A program made the position numbers and the translations under genes. Under the pieces are notes generated by a model, which was given only the letters and a program-made list of their open reading frames with translations, did no database searches and was not told where the DNA came from. Of a DNA stretch of 46,236 nucleotides, positions 34,498-43,362 are shown in pieces. Every line of letters starts with the position of its first letter. Position 1 is the stretch's first letter. The stretch covers positions 1 to 46,236 of the forward strand of contig JAISKM010000158.1 of NCBI GenBank assembly GCA_031261285.1. The letters run 5' to 3'. This stretch comes from Candidatus Symbiothrix sp. GTDB lineage: Bacteria; Bacteroidota; Bacteroidia; Bacteroidales; Azobacteroidaceae.

Positions 34498-34523
34498 CCC
34501 CTAAATCCCCTAAAGGGGACTTT
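34498..34523. repeat. dispersed palindromic repeat, second copy
   Basis: Twenty-six bases identical to the reverse complement of 15551-15576, containing CCCCTAAA / CCCCTAAAGGGG units. It lies in the spacer between tuf and the convergent M20 gene. Confidence 0.8.
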
Positions 34524-34562
34524 GCCGCATCATAAGTTGCACGATCACCGGCAAAACCCTGT

Positions 34563-35666
34563 TCAAGACAACAGTCGCACATAAATTTCTATCGCGTGAC
34601 GAATTTCAGTCAGATAAACAAATTCATCGGCGGTGTGCGAACGTTCGGACGCTCCCGGACCCATTTTGAGCGATGGGAACGGCATCAACGCCTGATCAGA
34701 GAGGGTTGGCGAGCCATAAGGCTCTAATCCTAACAGTTTGGCGCGTTGCACAATGAAATTGTTGGGATCAATGCTGGAAGAATTGAGTCGAAACGAGCGC
34801 GCCGAAATTTCACAGCCGCAACCGACTACTATCTTTTTGAAAATCTGTTCGTTGGAATACAGCTCATTGCTGCGCACATCCACCGTGAAACGGCATGTGT
34901 CGGGGATCACATTGTGCTGCGTGCCTGCGTCAATCATCGTGACGGTCGTTTTGACGGCACCTAAGAGTTCACTTTCTTTCGGGAATCGCAGATGTTTGAA
35001 CCACTCAATCACGGGCAACGCTTTGTAAATCGCATTTTCGCCCTCATCACGGGCTGCATGCCCGGATTTTCCGTGCACGACGCCGTCCAGCACCATTAAT
35101 CCACGCTCTGCAATCGCAGGACGCATGCCGGTTGGCTCGCCAACTATTGCTAACGCAATCGGCGGCAATTCGGGCAAGACCGATTCAATGCCGTCTGCGC
35201 CGGACACTTCCTCTTCGCAAGATGCAAGAAAAACGTAATTGTAGGCGCGTGCGTGCGGTTTACTCTTGCTATCGGGGGATTGCGGGTGAGATTGCGAGTC
35301 GTAGCCCGCAACGCAATGACAGAACGCCGCCAGCAATGAGACCAGTGATGCGCCGGCGTCGTTGCTGCCTAAGCCGTAGAGTTTGTCGCCTTCTTCTGTT
35401 GGCACAAATGGGTCGCGTGTCCAGCCTGCTACGGGTTTGACGGTGTCGATATGCGAATTGAGCAGAATAGTTGGCTTCGTATCGTCCCAATTCGGCGATA
35501 ATACCCAAAGATTATTGCCTTTGCGGTTGGGATTCAAACCGTTTTCTTTCAAATAGTTATCCAAAACGTCTGTAGCCGCAGTTTCATCGCGACTAAACGA
35601 CGGAATTGCTATCAATTGTTTCAACAAATCGACCGCATTGTAATAATAAGTATCCATTTTTTTCAT
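34563..35666 (-). CDS. M20-family deacylase/peptidase (ArgE-like) carrying an in-frame repeat
   Basis: A 367-residue metal-dependent amidohydrolase of the M20 family, closest in look to the ArgE/acetylornithine-deacetylase-type enzyme of Bacteroidota, which frees an amino acid from its acyl group during arginine synthesis. Metal and catalytic residues are present: His72 and Asp74 (NSHIDTVKP), Asp103 (SNDAG), Glu151-Glu152 (SCEEEVSG), GEPTG, and the late GPGASERSHTADEFV. About residues 117-140 (HCVAGYDSQSH, PQSPDSKSKPHAR) are coded by a REP-like palindrome inserted in frame between two core segments; related proteins pass directly from LLAAF-type sequence to AYNY-FLASCEEE. The enzyme could still fold, with a new loop. 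No arginine genes adjoin, so ArgE is a family-level guess. Divergent from the next gene. Confidence 0.87.
   Translation of the reverse strand: MKKMDTYYYNAVDLLKQLIAIPSFSRDETAATDVLDNYLKENGLNPNRKGNNLWVLSPNWDDTKPTILLNSHIDTVKPVAGWTRDPFVPTEEGDKLYGLGSNDAGASLVSLLAAFCHCVAGYDSQSHPQSPDSKSKPHARAYNYVFLASCEEEVSGADGIESVLPELPPIALAIVGEPTGMRPAIAERGLMVLDGVVHGKSGHAARDEGENAIYKALPVIEWFKHLRFPKESELLGAVKTTVTMIDAGTQHNVIPDTCRFTVDVRSNELYSNEQIFKKIVVGCGCEISARSFRLNSSSIDPNNFIVQRAKLLGLEPYGSPTLSDQALMPFPSLKMGPGASERSHTADEFVYLTEIRHAIEIYVRLLS
35270..35318. repeat. REP-like palindrome inside the M20 deacylase gene
   Basis: TTGCGGG (35280-35286) and CCCGCAA (35305-35311) form the main stem, with GATTGCGAGTC between and ACGCAATGAC following. 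It shares GTCATTGCG and GCAATCCCC ends, on the opposite strand, with 12535-12560. It has no stop in the coding frame. Confidence 0.75.
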
Positions 35667-35686
35667 CTTTTTTTACAATTTTTTGG

Positions 35687-35715
35687 CAAAGTTAAATAAA
35701 ATTTCCGTACTTTTG
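35687..35715. promoter_or_regulatory. divergent -7 boxes for the M20 and acyl-CoA synthetase genes
   Basis: Minus strand TAACTTTG (35694-35687) faces the M20 gene; plus strand TACTTTTG (35708-35715) faces the synthetase, with TTTG at 35682-35685 as a possible -33 element 22 bp upstream. The two promoters overlap and could compete. Confidence 0.55.
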
Positions 35716-35726
35716 TACCCAATTAT

Positions 35727-37550
35727 ATGATTAAAAGAATGGAAGGTTATCATTTATCCGAATTAATACACCGGCAAGCAAAAAAGTTTGGCGACGAAGA
35801 GGTACTAAAAGTACGCGACAACGACACTTACAAGTGGTCGTCCGTGTCTTGGGACGAGTTTTCAAAAAAAGTGATGTCAGTCGCCCAAGCTCTCTGCCAT
35901 TTTGGCGTGAAACCGCAATCCAATGTGGGGATTTACACCTCCAATCGTGCCGAGTGTTTTTATGTCGATTTTGGTGCGTTTGCCAACCGGGCAGCCGTGG
36001 TGCCGATGTATGCCACTACGTCGACCGCACAGATAACCTACATCATCAATGAGGCGGAAATAGAAATTCTCTTTGTCGGCGAACAGGAGCAATACGATAA
36101 GGCACACGCGCTTTTTGCCACGCACGCAACGCCTATCCGGCAACTGATTATCCTCGATTCCAACGTGCAATTGTCACACAATGATAAAACAAGCATCTAT
36201 TTTGAGGCCTTTATTTCCCCAAAGAATCGCACGTCGCAAGACATTACTTCGGTCGAAAAGCGGCTACGGGCGGCACAGGATGAGGACACCGCACACATTA
36301 TCTATACGTCCGGCACGACGGGGGAATCCAAAGGGGTCGTTTTGACGCATGCCAACTACCGTTTTGTGATGCAGATTCACGACATTCGCTTAGACTATTT
36401 GCCGCAGCGCTATCTCACGATGAGTTTTCTGCCGATGGCACACATTTTTGAAAAAGCATGGAGCATTTATTGCCTTCACAGAGGCTGTAGCATCGCTATT
36501 TGTCCCGACCCACGCATTATACAGGATTGTTTGCAAGAAGTGCGTCCGCAAGCGATGTGCAGCGTACCTCGTTTTTGGGAAAAAGTGTATGCCGGTGTGC
36601 AAGAAAAAATCGACGATTCGAATTGGCTGATTGGCAATCTGTTTATCAATGCCATCAACACAGGCGAAAAATACACGCTGGAATACGTCAATAGAAATAA
36701 AAAAGCACCTTGGGGACTTCGTATGAAATTCAAGTTCTACGAAATGACAGTCTACAAAAAGTTGAAAAAGACGATTGGAATCGAAAATGGCGTCATTTTT
36801 CCCGCCGCAGGATCCTTTTTGGCAGATGAAATTATCTCGTTTTTACGTGCAGTCAACATTCCGCTGGTGTATGGCTACGGATTGACCGAGACGACAGCCA
36901 CAGTTGCTTGTTACCCGCATTATCAATTTGAAATCGGTACTGTGGGCAAAGTGATGCCCGAAGCAGAAGTGCGGATATGCGAAAACGGAGAAATCCTCGT
37001 GAAAGCCGACAGCGTGATGAAAGAATATTACAAAAAGCCGAAAGCCACGGCTGCCGCCTTCACGGAAGATGGATTTTTTCGCACAGGAGATGCCGGTTAT
37101 CTGACTGAAAAACAAGGAATTGTGCTCACCGATCGCCTGAAAGACCTCTATAAAACGTCTAACGGCAAATACATTGCGCCTCAGCAACTCGAATCGCGCC
37201 TCATGGCAGATAAATACATTGACTCGGCGATGGTAGTGGGCGATCAGATGAAATTTGTGAGCGCGCTCATCATCCCCGACGAAGCCGAAACGGCGAAATA
37301 CGCCAAGTCCCAAGGCGTTACTCGCCAATCATTGGCAGACTTGTATAAAGATCCGAAAATTCGCGAACTTTTTGAACAACGGATTCAGGCACTTCAAGCC
37401 GACGTGGCTGGACACGAGCAAATCAAGCGTTTCGCGTTGCTCAGTGAGCCTTTTTCCATTCAAACAGGCGAGTTGACAAACACGCTGAAAATGCGACGTA
37501 AAGTGATTTTGGATAAATATAAAGATGTAATTGAACAGATGTATGACTAA
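35727..37550 (+). CDS. long-chain acyl-CoA synthetase (AMP-forming)
   Basis: A 607-residue adenylate-forming enzyme of the long-chain fatty acid-CoA ligase group, which activates fatty acids with ATP and CoA. Markers are the AMP-binding loop IIYTSGTTGESKGVVLTH (from about residue 191), SFLPMAHIFEKAW, PRFWEKVYAG, VYGYGLTETTATVACYP, the GDAGYLTEKQGIVLTDRLKDL hinge region and the C-terminal catalytic lysine region TLKMRRKVILDKY. Length and order fit the family. No membrane segment; likely cytoplasmic or membrane-associated. The next gene begins inside its last codons (8-bp overlap), so the two are translated together. Confidence 0.93.
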   Translation: MIKRMEGYHLSELIHRQAKKFGDEEVLKVRDNDTYKWSSVSWDEFSKKVMSVAQALCHFGVKPQSNVGIYTSNRAECFYVDFGAFANRAAVVPMYATTSTAQITYIINEAEIEILFVGEQEQYDKAHALFATHATPIRQLIILDSNVQLSHNDKTSIYFEAFISPKNRTSQDITSVEKRLRAAQDEDTAHIIYTSGTTGESKGVVLTHANYRFVMQIHDIRLDYLPQRYLTMSFLPMAHIFEKAWSIYCLHRGCSIAICPDPRIIQDCLQEVRPQAMCSVPRFWEKVYAGVQEKIDDSNWLIGNLFINAINTGEKYTLEYVNRNKKAPWGLRMKFKFYEMTVYKKLKKTIGIENGVIFPAAGSFLADEIISFLRAVNIPLVYGYGLTETTATVACYPHYQFEIGTVGKVMPEAEVRICENGEILVKADSVMKEYYKKPKATAAAFTEDGFFRTGDAGYLTEKQGIVLTDRLKDLYKTSNGKYIAPQQLESRLMADKYIDSAMVVGDQMKFVSALIIPDEAETAKYAKSQGVTRQSLADLYKDPKIRELFEQRIQALQADVAGHEQIKRFALLSEPFSIQTGELTNTLKMRRKVILDKYKDVIEQMYD

Positions 37551-39198
37551 GCGCATCAGTTGTCTCATAAGTATTTGGCTGTTTTGCTGCACATCGATGG
37601 TTGCCCAGCAAGATAGTTTAGCGATTGTTAGTGTCAACATTGACTCTCAACAGGACAGTATTGAAGTACCCATCGTGACCGATTCTATGCGTCAAGTAAC
37701 GCAGGGAATGCCTGTGGTGGTGGAAGACGACACGCTGTTTTACATTTACACCAACCGGGGCGGATTGACGGCGGCAGTTCGTGCCAAACAAATCAGCAAA
37801 GCCATCGCCGATTTGGGCAAAATGTATGGCATAGAGCCTGATTCGGTCTTTATTTTGACGGACGATTACACTACCGACATCATGTATGGCGAAAAAGTGA
37901 TTATTTCGTTGACCGACAAAGATGCGATGTGGGAACAAATATCGCGACCGCAATTGGCCATTCGCGACCGCGCGAGCATTGTAGAGGCAATGAAAGTGGT
38001 GGTAGCCAAACAGGGATTTTGGCGGCAGGTCAACAACTTCGGGCTGGTATTGCTCATTTTGATTGGCGTCATTGTAATCATTCGCTTGATGAGTTGGGCG
38101 TATCATTGGGTCGAAACCGTTTTGCAAAATTGCAAACAGCAGTTTTTAAAACCAATTTATATTAAGGGGTACCAACTTTTAAGTATTTCGCTCGAAGAAA
38201 AAATCGTATTTCTTGTTCTGAAAGTGTTGCGCTGGATACTGATTGCCATCCTGCTATACATTGCTGCGGGCTTGATTTTCGGCATTTTCCCGCAGACAGA
38301 AGGCATTGCCATAAAACTTTTCGACTACGTTTGGGATCCTCTCAAAGCCATTGGTCGCAAAGTTGTCAATTTTATTCCAAATGTGTTCACTATTGCTGTT
38401 ACGTGTTTCATTTTTCGTTACATCATTAAGTTGTTCGCCTATTTGTCGAATGAAATAGCGATGGGGAAACTGAAAATCAAAGGTTTTTATCCCGACTGGG
38501 CGCAACCGACGTTTGCCATTATCCGGTTTATTCTCTATGCTTTGATGGTGGTAATGATTTGGGAGTATTTACCAATGTCCAACTCGCCTATTTTTCAGGG
38601 GATGACGGTTTTTATCGGTTTGATTATGTCGTTTGCGTCGGGGCCTGCGTTGAGCAACCTGATTGCCGGCATTATCATCACCTATATGCGTCCGTTTCAG
38701 ATTGGCGACTGGATTAAAATCAACGACACGTTGGGGAATGTGCTGGAGAAAACGCCGATCGTGACGCGTATCCGTACCACAAAAAACGAAATCATCACGA
38801 TTCCGAACACCAATATTATGACATCACAATCGACCAATTTGAGTGAATCGGCACGTGCCACCGGGCTGATTATTCATATTAACGTGACATTCAGTTACGA
38901 CACTCCTTGGCGCACGGTTCACGAATTGCTGATTGGAGCAGCCAACAAGACTACAGACGTCCTGCAAGACCCTGCACCCTACGTACATGAAGTCGGATTT
39001 GACGACTTTTATGTGGAATACGAAATCAATGCCTATTTGGGGGATGCCGGTAAAATTACTGCTGCAACCTCCGATTTACGGGAAAATATCCAGGAAGCCT
39101 TCAATACGGCGGGCATTGCAATGACGTCGCAACACTATCAAACGCTAACAAATAGCGGGCAGGCAAACCCTGCCCATACGAATGTTGATGTAAAATAA
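37543..39198 (+). CDS. MscS-family mechanosensitive ion channel
   Basis: A 551-residue inner-membrane protein. ATG 37543 overlaps the previous gene's stop (ATGACTAA) and opens a signal peptide (ISCLISIWLFCCTSMVAQ); an in-frame TTG at 37531 is less likely. A periplasmic domain of about 140 residues is followed by several membrane spans (FGLVLLILIGVIVIIRLM, ILIAILLYIAAGLIFGIF, FTIAVTCFIFRYIIKLFA, IIRFILYALMVVMIWEYL), the pore helix region TVFIGLIMSFASGPALSNLIAG and the cytoplasmic beta domain (FQIGDWIKINDTLGNVLEKT). MscS channels open under membrane tension and release solutes on osmotic shock. The last residues (SGQANPAHTNVDVK) are coded partly by a small GGGCAGG/CCTGCCC palindrome, suggesting a repeat changed the C-terminus. 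Confidence 0.92.
   Translation: MTKRISCLISIWLFCCTSMVAQQDSLAIVSVNIDSQQDSIEVPIVTDSMRQVTQGMPVVVEDDTLFYIYTNRGGLTAAVRAKQISKAIADLGKMYGIEPDSVFILTDDYTTDIMYGEKVIISLTDKDAMWEQISRPQLAIRDRASIVEAMKVVVAKQGFWRQVNNFGLVLLILIGVIVIIRLMSWAYHWVETVLQNCKQQFLKPIYIKGYQLLSISLEEKIVFLVLKVLRWILIAILLYIAAGLIFGIFPQTEGIAIKLFDYVWDPLKAIGRKVVNFIPNVFTIAVTCFIFRYIIKLFAYLSNEIAMGKLKIKGFYPDWAQPTFAIIRFILYALMVVMIWEYLPMSNSPIFQGMTVFIGLIMSFASGPALSNLIAGIIITYMRPFQIGDWIKINDTLGNVLEKTPIVTRIRTTKNEIITIPNTNIMTSQSTNLSESARATGLIIHINVTFSYDTPWRTVHELLIGAANKTTDVLQDPAPYVHEVGFDDFYVEYEINAYLGDAGKITAATSDLRENIQEAFNTAGIAMTSQHYQTLTNSGQANPAHTNVDVK
39157..39175. repeat. small palindrome at the end of the mscS-like gene
   Basis: GGGCAGG (39157-39163) and CCTGCCC (39169-39175), 7-bp stem with a 5-base loop, inside the coding frame about 20 bp before the stop. 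There is no T run, so it is probably a repeat rather than a terminator. Confidence 0.5.
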
Positions 39199-39273
39199 TT
39201 GGTAGTTTTGCGAACATTTTTTCGTTTTAATTGTTATCATTTATAGAACAAATATCATTAAAATAAAAATAAC

Positions 39274-40725
39274 ATGAAAAGGAATGTTTGGAGTTGGCTT
39301 TTATTACTTGTCTTAATGGTAAGTTTTGGAGCATGTAGCAGTGATTCGGACAATGATAAAGCAGGAAAAGGTAAAGGAACGACTTATCTGAGTATTGTGA
39401 TTGGGTTTCCCAAGGAAGGTCAGGGAGAACTGCGTGCGGGGAACAGTGATTATAACCCTGCGGGTACATTTTTTGGACGTACCTGGCTGAACACGATTGA
39501 CCTTTATATCTTGTCGGCAGACGGTTCAACCCTTTTAGGGAGTCAGCGCTACAGTGCCACTGACATTGTTTACACGCTTGACGCGCAAGGAAATGCCATT
39601 GTGGAGCCTAAAGATCCGTTTTTGACCAATTCCGGCGATAAAATTGTTTACGTGATTATCAATAGCCCTCAACCTTTATTGGCTGCGGCACCCACTGCAA
39701 CGGATTATCTCAGCATTGCGGGCGGTTCGCCAACACTGGCTGATTTGGCTTCGGTGCAAGGAGGGTTGGATTTGGTGATGATGACGGGACAAAGTGGAGT
39801 GACCGGTATCGCCGGCGGAGTGACTGCCGACGACGTGAAAGCAGGAAAAAATAGAGTAAAAATCAATGCCACGCGTATTGCTTCACGTGCAATTGTCACA
39901 ACGACAGCACCGGCAAATGTGGTTGACAAAAATGGTATCTTGCTCGGAACAATTTCAGCTATCACTTATTCGGTGGCGCAAGGAGGCAATGCCGTGTATT
40001 ACACGCCTGACACGTTGACTTACAAGACGTGGGGCTACGACTATTTGCCGGGTGCCGATTATGCGGCAACAGCATTGCAATATTACGATTACAATGATTT
40101 GCTCAATACGACGGATGTGGTGCCTGCAAACCCATCTACGCCATCTGATCCGCGTGCGTTCCTGAATTTGAATGGCAAATTCCTGTTAGAAAACACGCAT
40201 AAATATGGTACGGATGGCGGCAATTATCGCAAAGGAAATACGGCTTATGTGTTAGTGCGCGGCACCTTTGTGCCGGATCCAACAGCGATCATTGATGGTG
40301 GAACATTGACCAGCGGCACCTTTTATGTAGGTGAAACCGATGGAAAAATTTATTCCAGCATTGCCGCCGCTCAAAATCCAGGTGGAGGCGGTGCAAATCC
40401 TCAGGATGTTAAAACCTATCAAAACGGTAAAGTATTGTATTACGTGTGGTTGAACCCGGATGTGATTACACACCCACTCAATTCGCCGGTGATTCGCAAC
40501 AATATCTACCACATTAATATCAATTCATTCAAAACGATTGGTTTCAACTGGAACCCACTGGTTCCAACGGGAGCAACTAATCCCGACCCGAAACCGACAA
40601 TTGGCGGCATTGAACCAAACAGTCCGATTCTTCCGGTCGATCCATTGAGTTTGGACGAAACGTACATGTCGGTCGACATCACCGTTTTGAGTTGGTCTGT
40701 GCACTCGTTTGGAGTTGATCTTTAA
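39274..40725 (+). CDS. Mfa1-type fimbrillin (major fimbrial shaft subunit)
   Basis: A 483-residue fimbrillin of the Porphyromonas Mfa1 type. It begins with a lipoprotein signal (LVLMVSFGAC, lipidated Cys21). In that system, subunits are lipidated, exported to the outer surface and then cut after an arginine, so that the next subunit's strand can insert; the candidate site here is Arg54 (GQGELR/AGNSD). The C-terminal domain matches the Mfa1 type: NTAYVLVRGTFVPDP, GKVLYYVWLNPD, NSPVIRNNIYHININSFKTIGFNWNP, and a final donor-strand-like segment MSVDITVLSWSVHSFGVDL. It is the first gene of the fimbrial operon. A large hairpin separates it from the next gene. Family call firm; the processing site is inferred. 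Confidence 0.9.
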   Translation: MKRNVWSWLLLLVLMVSFGACSSDSDNDKAGKGKGTTYLSIVIGFPKEGQGELRAGNSDYNPAGTFFGRTWLNTIDLYILSADGSTLLGSQRYSATDIVYTLDAQGNAIVEPKDPFLTNSGDKIVYVIINSPQPLLAAAPTATDYLSIAGGSPTLADLASVQGGLDLVMMTGQSGVTGIAGGVTADDVKAGKNRVKINATRIASRAIVTTTAPANVVDKNGILLGTISAITYSVAQGGNAVYYTPDTLTYKTWGYDYLPGADYAATALQYYDYNDLLNTTDVVPANPSTPSDPRAFLNLNGKFLLENTHKYGTDGGNYRKGNTAYVLVRGTFVPDPTAIIDGGTLTSGTFYVGETDGKIYSSIAAAQNPGGGGANPQDVKTYQNGKVLYYVWLNPDVITHPLNSPVIRNNIYHININSFKTIGFNWNPLVPTGATNPDPKPTIGGIEPNSPILPVDPLSLDETYMSVDITVLSWSVHSFGVDL

Positions 40726-40734
40726 AATCTGTCT

Positions 40735-40818
40735 GAACTGTGATTTATGTGATTGAATGAATAACTATGATTTTAAAGGAATCATAGTCCATCAAAGCAA
40801 TCACACAAATCACAGTTC
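40735..40818. repeat. large imperfect palindrome between mfa1-like and mfa2-like genes
   Basis: GAACTGTGATTT (40735-40746) pairs with AAATCACAGTTC (40807-40818), continued by TGTGATTG/CAATCACA; an inner perfect stem ACTATGATT (40764-40772) / AATCATAGT (40780-40788) surrounds TTAAAGG. It has no T run and probably stems from a mobile repeat. In RNA it would fold strongly right after the major subunit gene. Confidence 0.8.
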
Positions 40819-40831
40819 AAAACAATTTTCT

Positions 40832-41572
40832 ATGAGATACCGCGCACTACTGTTAGTTTTGGTAATCGCTTTTTCGGGTTGTATTTATGATAACGACTTG
40901 AGCGATTGTCCGCAGGGAATAATCGTTGATTTTTATTCCAAAACGCCTTGTAATGTCGATACACTTTATCCGGAGTTTTCAAATGTGACGATTGCACTCT
41001 ACGATGCGAACGGCAATTTTGTACCGTCTCGAGCAAAAAATGATACGATCAATGCGAAAAACGGCACATTTACAGTCAAGGCAACAGCCACCGATGGGGA
41101 ACATAGGTATGCCGGCGAAAGTGAGCCGGTGTTTTTGCCCGATCCTCAAGACGCAGGGACAGTGTTTAAATATGCGCCCATCAATATGAAAGAAATCACC
41201 TCCCGGGTGACGATTGTGGTCACCGGATTGCCGAATGCAAACAATTATGAGGTCACCATTGAGTCGCCTGATGCCACTTTGGATGGAAATGTATCGAAAA
41301 TCGGTGAGTTGGATGTAGAATTTACTGTTTTAAACTTAGCAACAAACTTTAAGGGTGATGTGGTAATCAAAACTAAGCAGGATGGCACGGAACTGTACCG
41401 GGGCGATTTGCTGAACGCTCTTTTGCTGCAAAATCCGACTGTCAATTTAGAGTGTGATCACGATTTCGACATCCGGTTTACAGTAGACGACCACGGTCAA
41501 ACGGGCACTTACGCTATCGCACAAATATGGGTAAATAATTGGTTAGTACACAGTTATGGAACGGATTTGTAA
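40832..41572 (+). CDS. FimB/Mfa2-type fimbrial anchor lipoprotein
   Basis: A 246-residue lipoprotein of the FimB/Mfa2 family, which anchors the fimbria in the outer membrane and limits its length. I chose the ATG at 40832 because it opens a proper lipoprotein signal (MRYRALLLVLVIAFSGCIYD, Cys17); the longer in-frame start at 40757 lies in the palindromic repeat and would bury the signal. Family features: the DCPQGIIVDFYSKTPC segment at the mature N-terminus, a two-domain beta build, GDLLNALLLQNPTVNLECDHDFDIRFTVDDH, and IAQIWVNNWLVHSYGTDL at the end. It lies directly after the mfa1-like gene and overlaps the next gene by 17 bp. Confidence 0.88.
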   Translation: MRYRALLLVLVIAFSGCIYDNDLSDCPQGIIVDFYSKTPCNVDTLYPEFSNVTIALYDANGNFVPSRAKNDTINAKNGTFTVKATATDGEHRYAGESEPVFLPDPQDAGTVFKYAPINMKEITSRVTIVVTGLPNANNYEVTIESPDATLDGNVSKIGELDVEFTVLNLATNFKGDVVIKTKQDGTELYRGDLLNALLLQNPTVNLECDHDFDIRFTVDDHGQTGTYAIAQIWVNNWLVHSYGTDL

Positions 41573-43361
41573 ACGCACATATAACACGTCATGTCGACCG
41601 CAACGCAGCGCAGTGGAGACACCCCATGCCAACAAGTGCTACCTCATTCTCCTTGTGGCACTGTTTCTTGTGACCGGTTGCGCCAGCGAAGACATGACCG
41701 GTAACAAGTCTACTGCCGTGGTTCACTTGTCGTTGCGTGCGTCTTCTGACGCTATTAACACGGATAAAACGAGCTGGGAAGACCGTGTAGATGAGGTGCG
41801 TATGATTGTGTTCAATCCATCGGGAAATGCGGTTTACAACGACAGACTCAATTTTCCTAACGGGTTTAATTACCACTCTGAAGGCATTCCGTTTACGCCC
41901 GGCACTTACGATTTTTATTTTATTGCCAATGAATCAGCCTACGCAGCAGCCTTTTCCACCGCACTTTCTGCGGTGAAAACAAAATCAGATTTTCAAACAG
42001 ATGCGCGGTTTCAACAGTTGCAATACAATCCGGATTTTACGCCGGACGGCACCACAAGCACCGGACGTTTTCTGATGTCGGCATACTACACCGGTATTCA
42101 GGTGTTTCAAGGGGGAACGAAAGAGATTCCTAATCCGTTGATACTCCCCACGGGAAAAGTGGAGTTGATTCGCGCGCTGGCGAAAGTGGAGGTTGTTTTT
42201 CAGAAAAAAGTGCCGGGTAGTGTCATTCCGTCTAACAGCGTTTCGTCGGTTCAGCTGACAAATGTTGCTAAAAACTACTCTGTACCACCTTTGGATGCGT
42301 TTTACACCGGAGCAACAACTGTTTCCAATGCGTTGGTGCCAGCGGACTTTGATTATACAAAAGATTCGATTGGGGCGGTGACGTTTTATATTCCTGAATT
42401 TTTAGTGGCTACCGGCGGCAAAAATTTTACGCAAATCAATATCAATGATAAAACGTTTGCGATGGAAACCGGTCAGGCAGGGTTAGCTTTGCAACGGCGC
42501 ACGATTGCCGGACTGAGTAATAACAGCGTGATTCGCAATTACAATTACGTGGTGAATGCGTCCATCAGTGCGGCGGGAGGCATTCAGTTGAAAGTATGCG
42601 TAAAACCTTGGAGTAAAGACGCGTATCAATACATTTTTCAGGATCCCGACCGCGCGATTGTGACACCACCTGTGGTACCGACCGATTCGAGCGTGATTGT
42701 GCCGACTACCTGCGGAAAGATTGAAATCCGGTCCAACAACGAAATGCTGCAGCAAGGATTGCAGGGCGCTTATGGCGATGTGGTCAACTGGTATGACCCC
42801 ACAATAGGCGGTCCAAGCATCACCAAGGGCAATCCGCCCTATTATTGTGAGAAAAAATACGGTGCCGGCTGGCGCTTGATTAATGCCTGCGAGTTAATGT
42901 CGTTTTTGGGGCTTTTTGATCAGACCTATCGCATTTGGCAATCCAATACGTGGCAGGGAGTTAATTCGGGCTTACCGTTTTATCCGTTGACTTTCCGGCA
43001 GGCAGCACAAGATTTGTTGGAAAAATTGACAGGCACGGATATGTCTAAATACACGCTCACAGACGATGGAAAAGACAGTTTTGGTGGCGAAAAATTGGGC
43101 ATGTTGGACGATGATTTCACACCCGGAGACATTTTGATTACGGAAAACGATTATCCCGGCGGTTGGCCTTTCACTGCGCCGCCCAACGATGGTAATAATA
43201 AATGGTATCCGATGGAAGTGGTTATAAATGTCAAAGGCTATTGGTATACCGGTTATTTGAATATGAGCGACCCTGCCAATTACAATAAGATACTGTATCA
43301 GCAGTTTGAGCAGTTTAGTTATAGTTCGACCGTTTCGCGCTGTGTGAGAGATGTAGAATAA
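41556..43361 (+). CDS. fimbrial accessory/tip lipoprotein with FISUMP-like C-terminal domain
   Basis: A 601-residue lipoprotein. The lipobox is LFLVTGCASE (Cys42), preceded by an unusually long basic N-region partly coded by a dispersed repeat (41588-41625). The start may be ATG 41556, overlapping the previous gene, or GTG 41613. The N-terminal two thirds is fimbrillin-like (VHLSLRASSD, VDEVRMIVFNPSGN, GTYDFYFIANES, VELIRALAKVEVVF). The last part is FISUMP/C-lectin-like: YYCEKKYGAGWRLINACELMSF, WYPMEVVINVKGYWYTGYLN and SSTVSRCVRDVE, matching the Cys, GWR and RCV landmarks of the two FISUMP proteins here. By position it corresponds to Mfa3-Mfa5 accessory or tip proteins. A ligand-binding tip is the likely role; that is inference. 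Confidence 0.85.
   Translation: MERICKRTYNTSCRPQRSAVETPHANKCYLILLVALFLVTGCASEDMTGNKSTAVVHLSLRASSDAINTDKTSWEDRVDEVRMIVFNPSGNAVYNDRLNFPNGFNYHSEGIPFTPGTYDFYFIANESAYAAAFSTALSAVKTKSDFQTDARFQQLQYNPDFTPDGTTSTGRFLMSAYYTGIQVFQGGTKEIPNPLILPTGKVELIRALAKVEVVFQKKVPGSVIPSNSVSSVQLTNVAKNYSVPPLDAFYTGATTVSNALVPADFDYTKDSIGAVTFYIPEFLVATGGKNFTQININDKTFAMETGQAGLALQRRTIAGLSNNSVIRNYNYVVNASISAAGGIQLKVCVKPWSKDAYQYIFQDPDRAIVTPPVVPTDSSVIVPTTCGKIEIRSNNEMLQQGLQGAYGDVVNWYDPTIGGPSITKGNPPYYCEKKYGAGWRLINACELMSFLGLFDQTYRIWQSNTWQGVNSGLPFYPLTFRQAAQDLLEKLTGTDMSKYTLTDDGKDSFGGEKLGMLDDDFTPGDILITENDYPGGWPFTAPPNDGNNKWYPMEVVINVKGYWYTGYLNMSDPANYNKILYQQFEQFSYSSTVSRCVRDVE
41588..41625. repeat. dispersed repeat in the N-terminal coding region of the fimbrial tip gene
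   Basis: GTCATGTCGACCGCAACG followed by CAGCGCAGTGGAGACACCCC, with the look of the short GTCGA-type repeats common in related genomes. It is in frame and lengthens the N-region of the lipoprotein signal. Confidence 0.5.
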
Positions 43362-43362
43362 T

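Noticed and set aside
39157..39175. Terminator at the end of the mscS-like gene
   Set aside because: The stem lies inside the coding frame and has no following T run.
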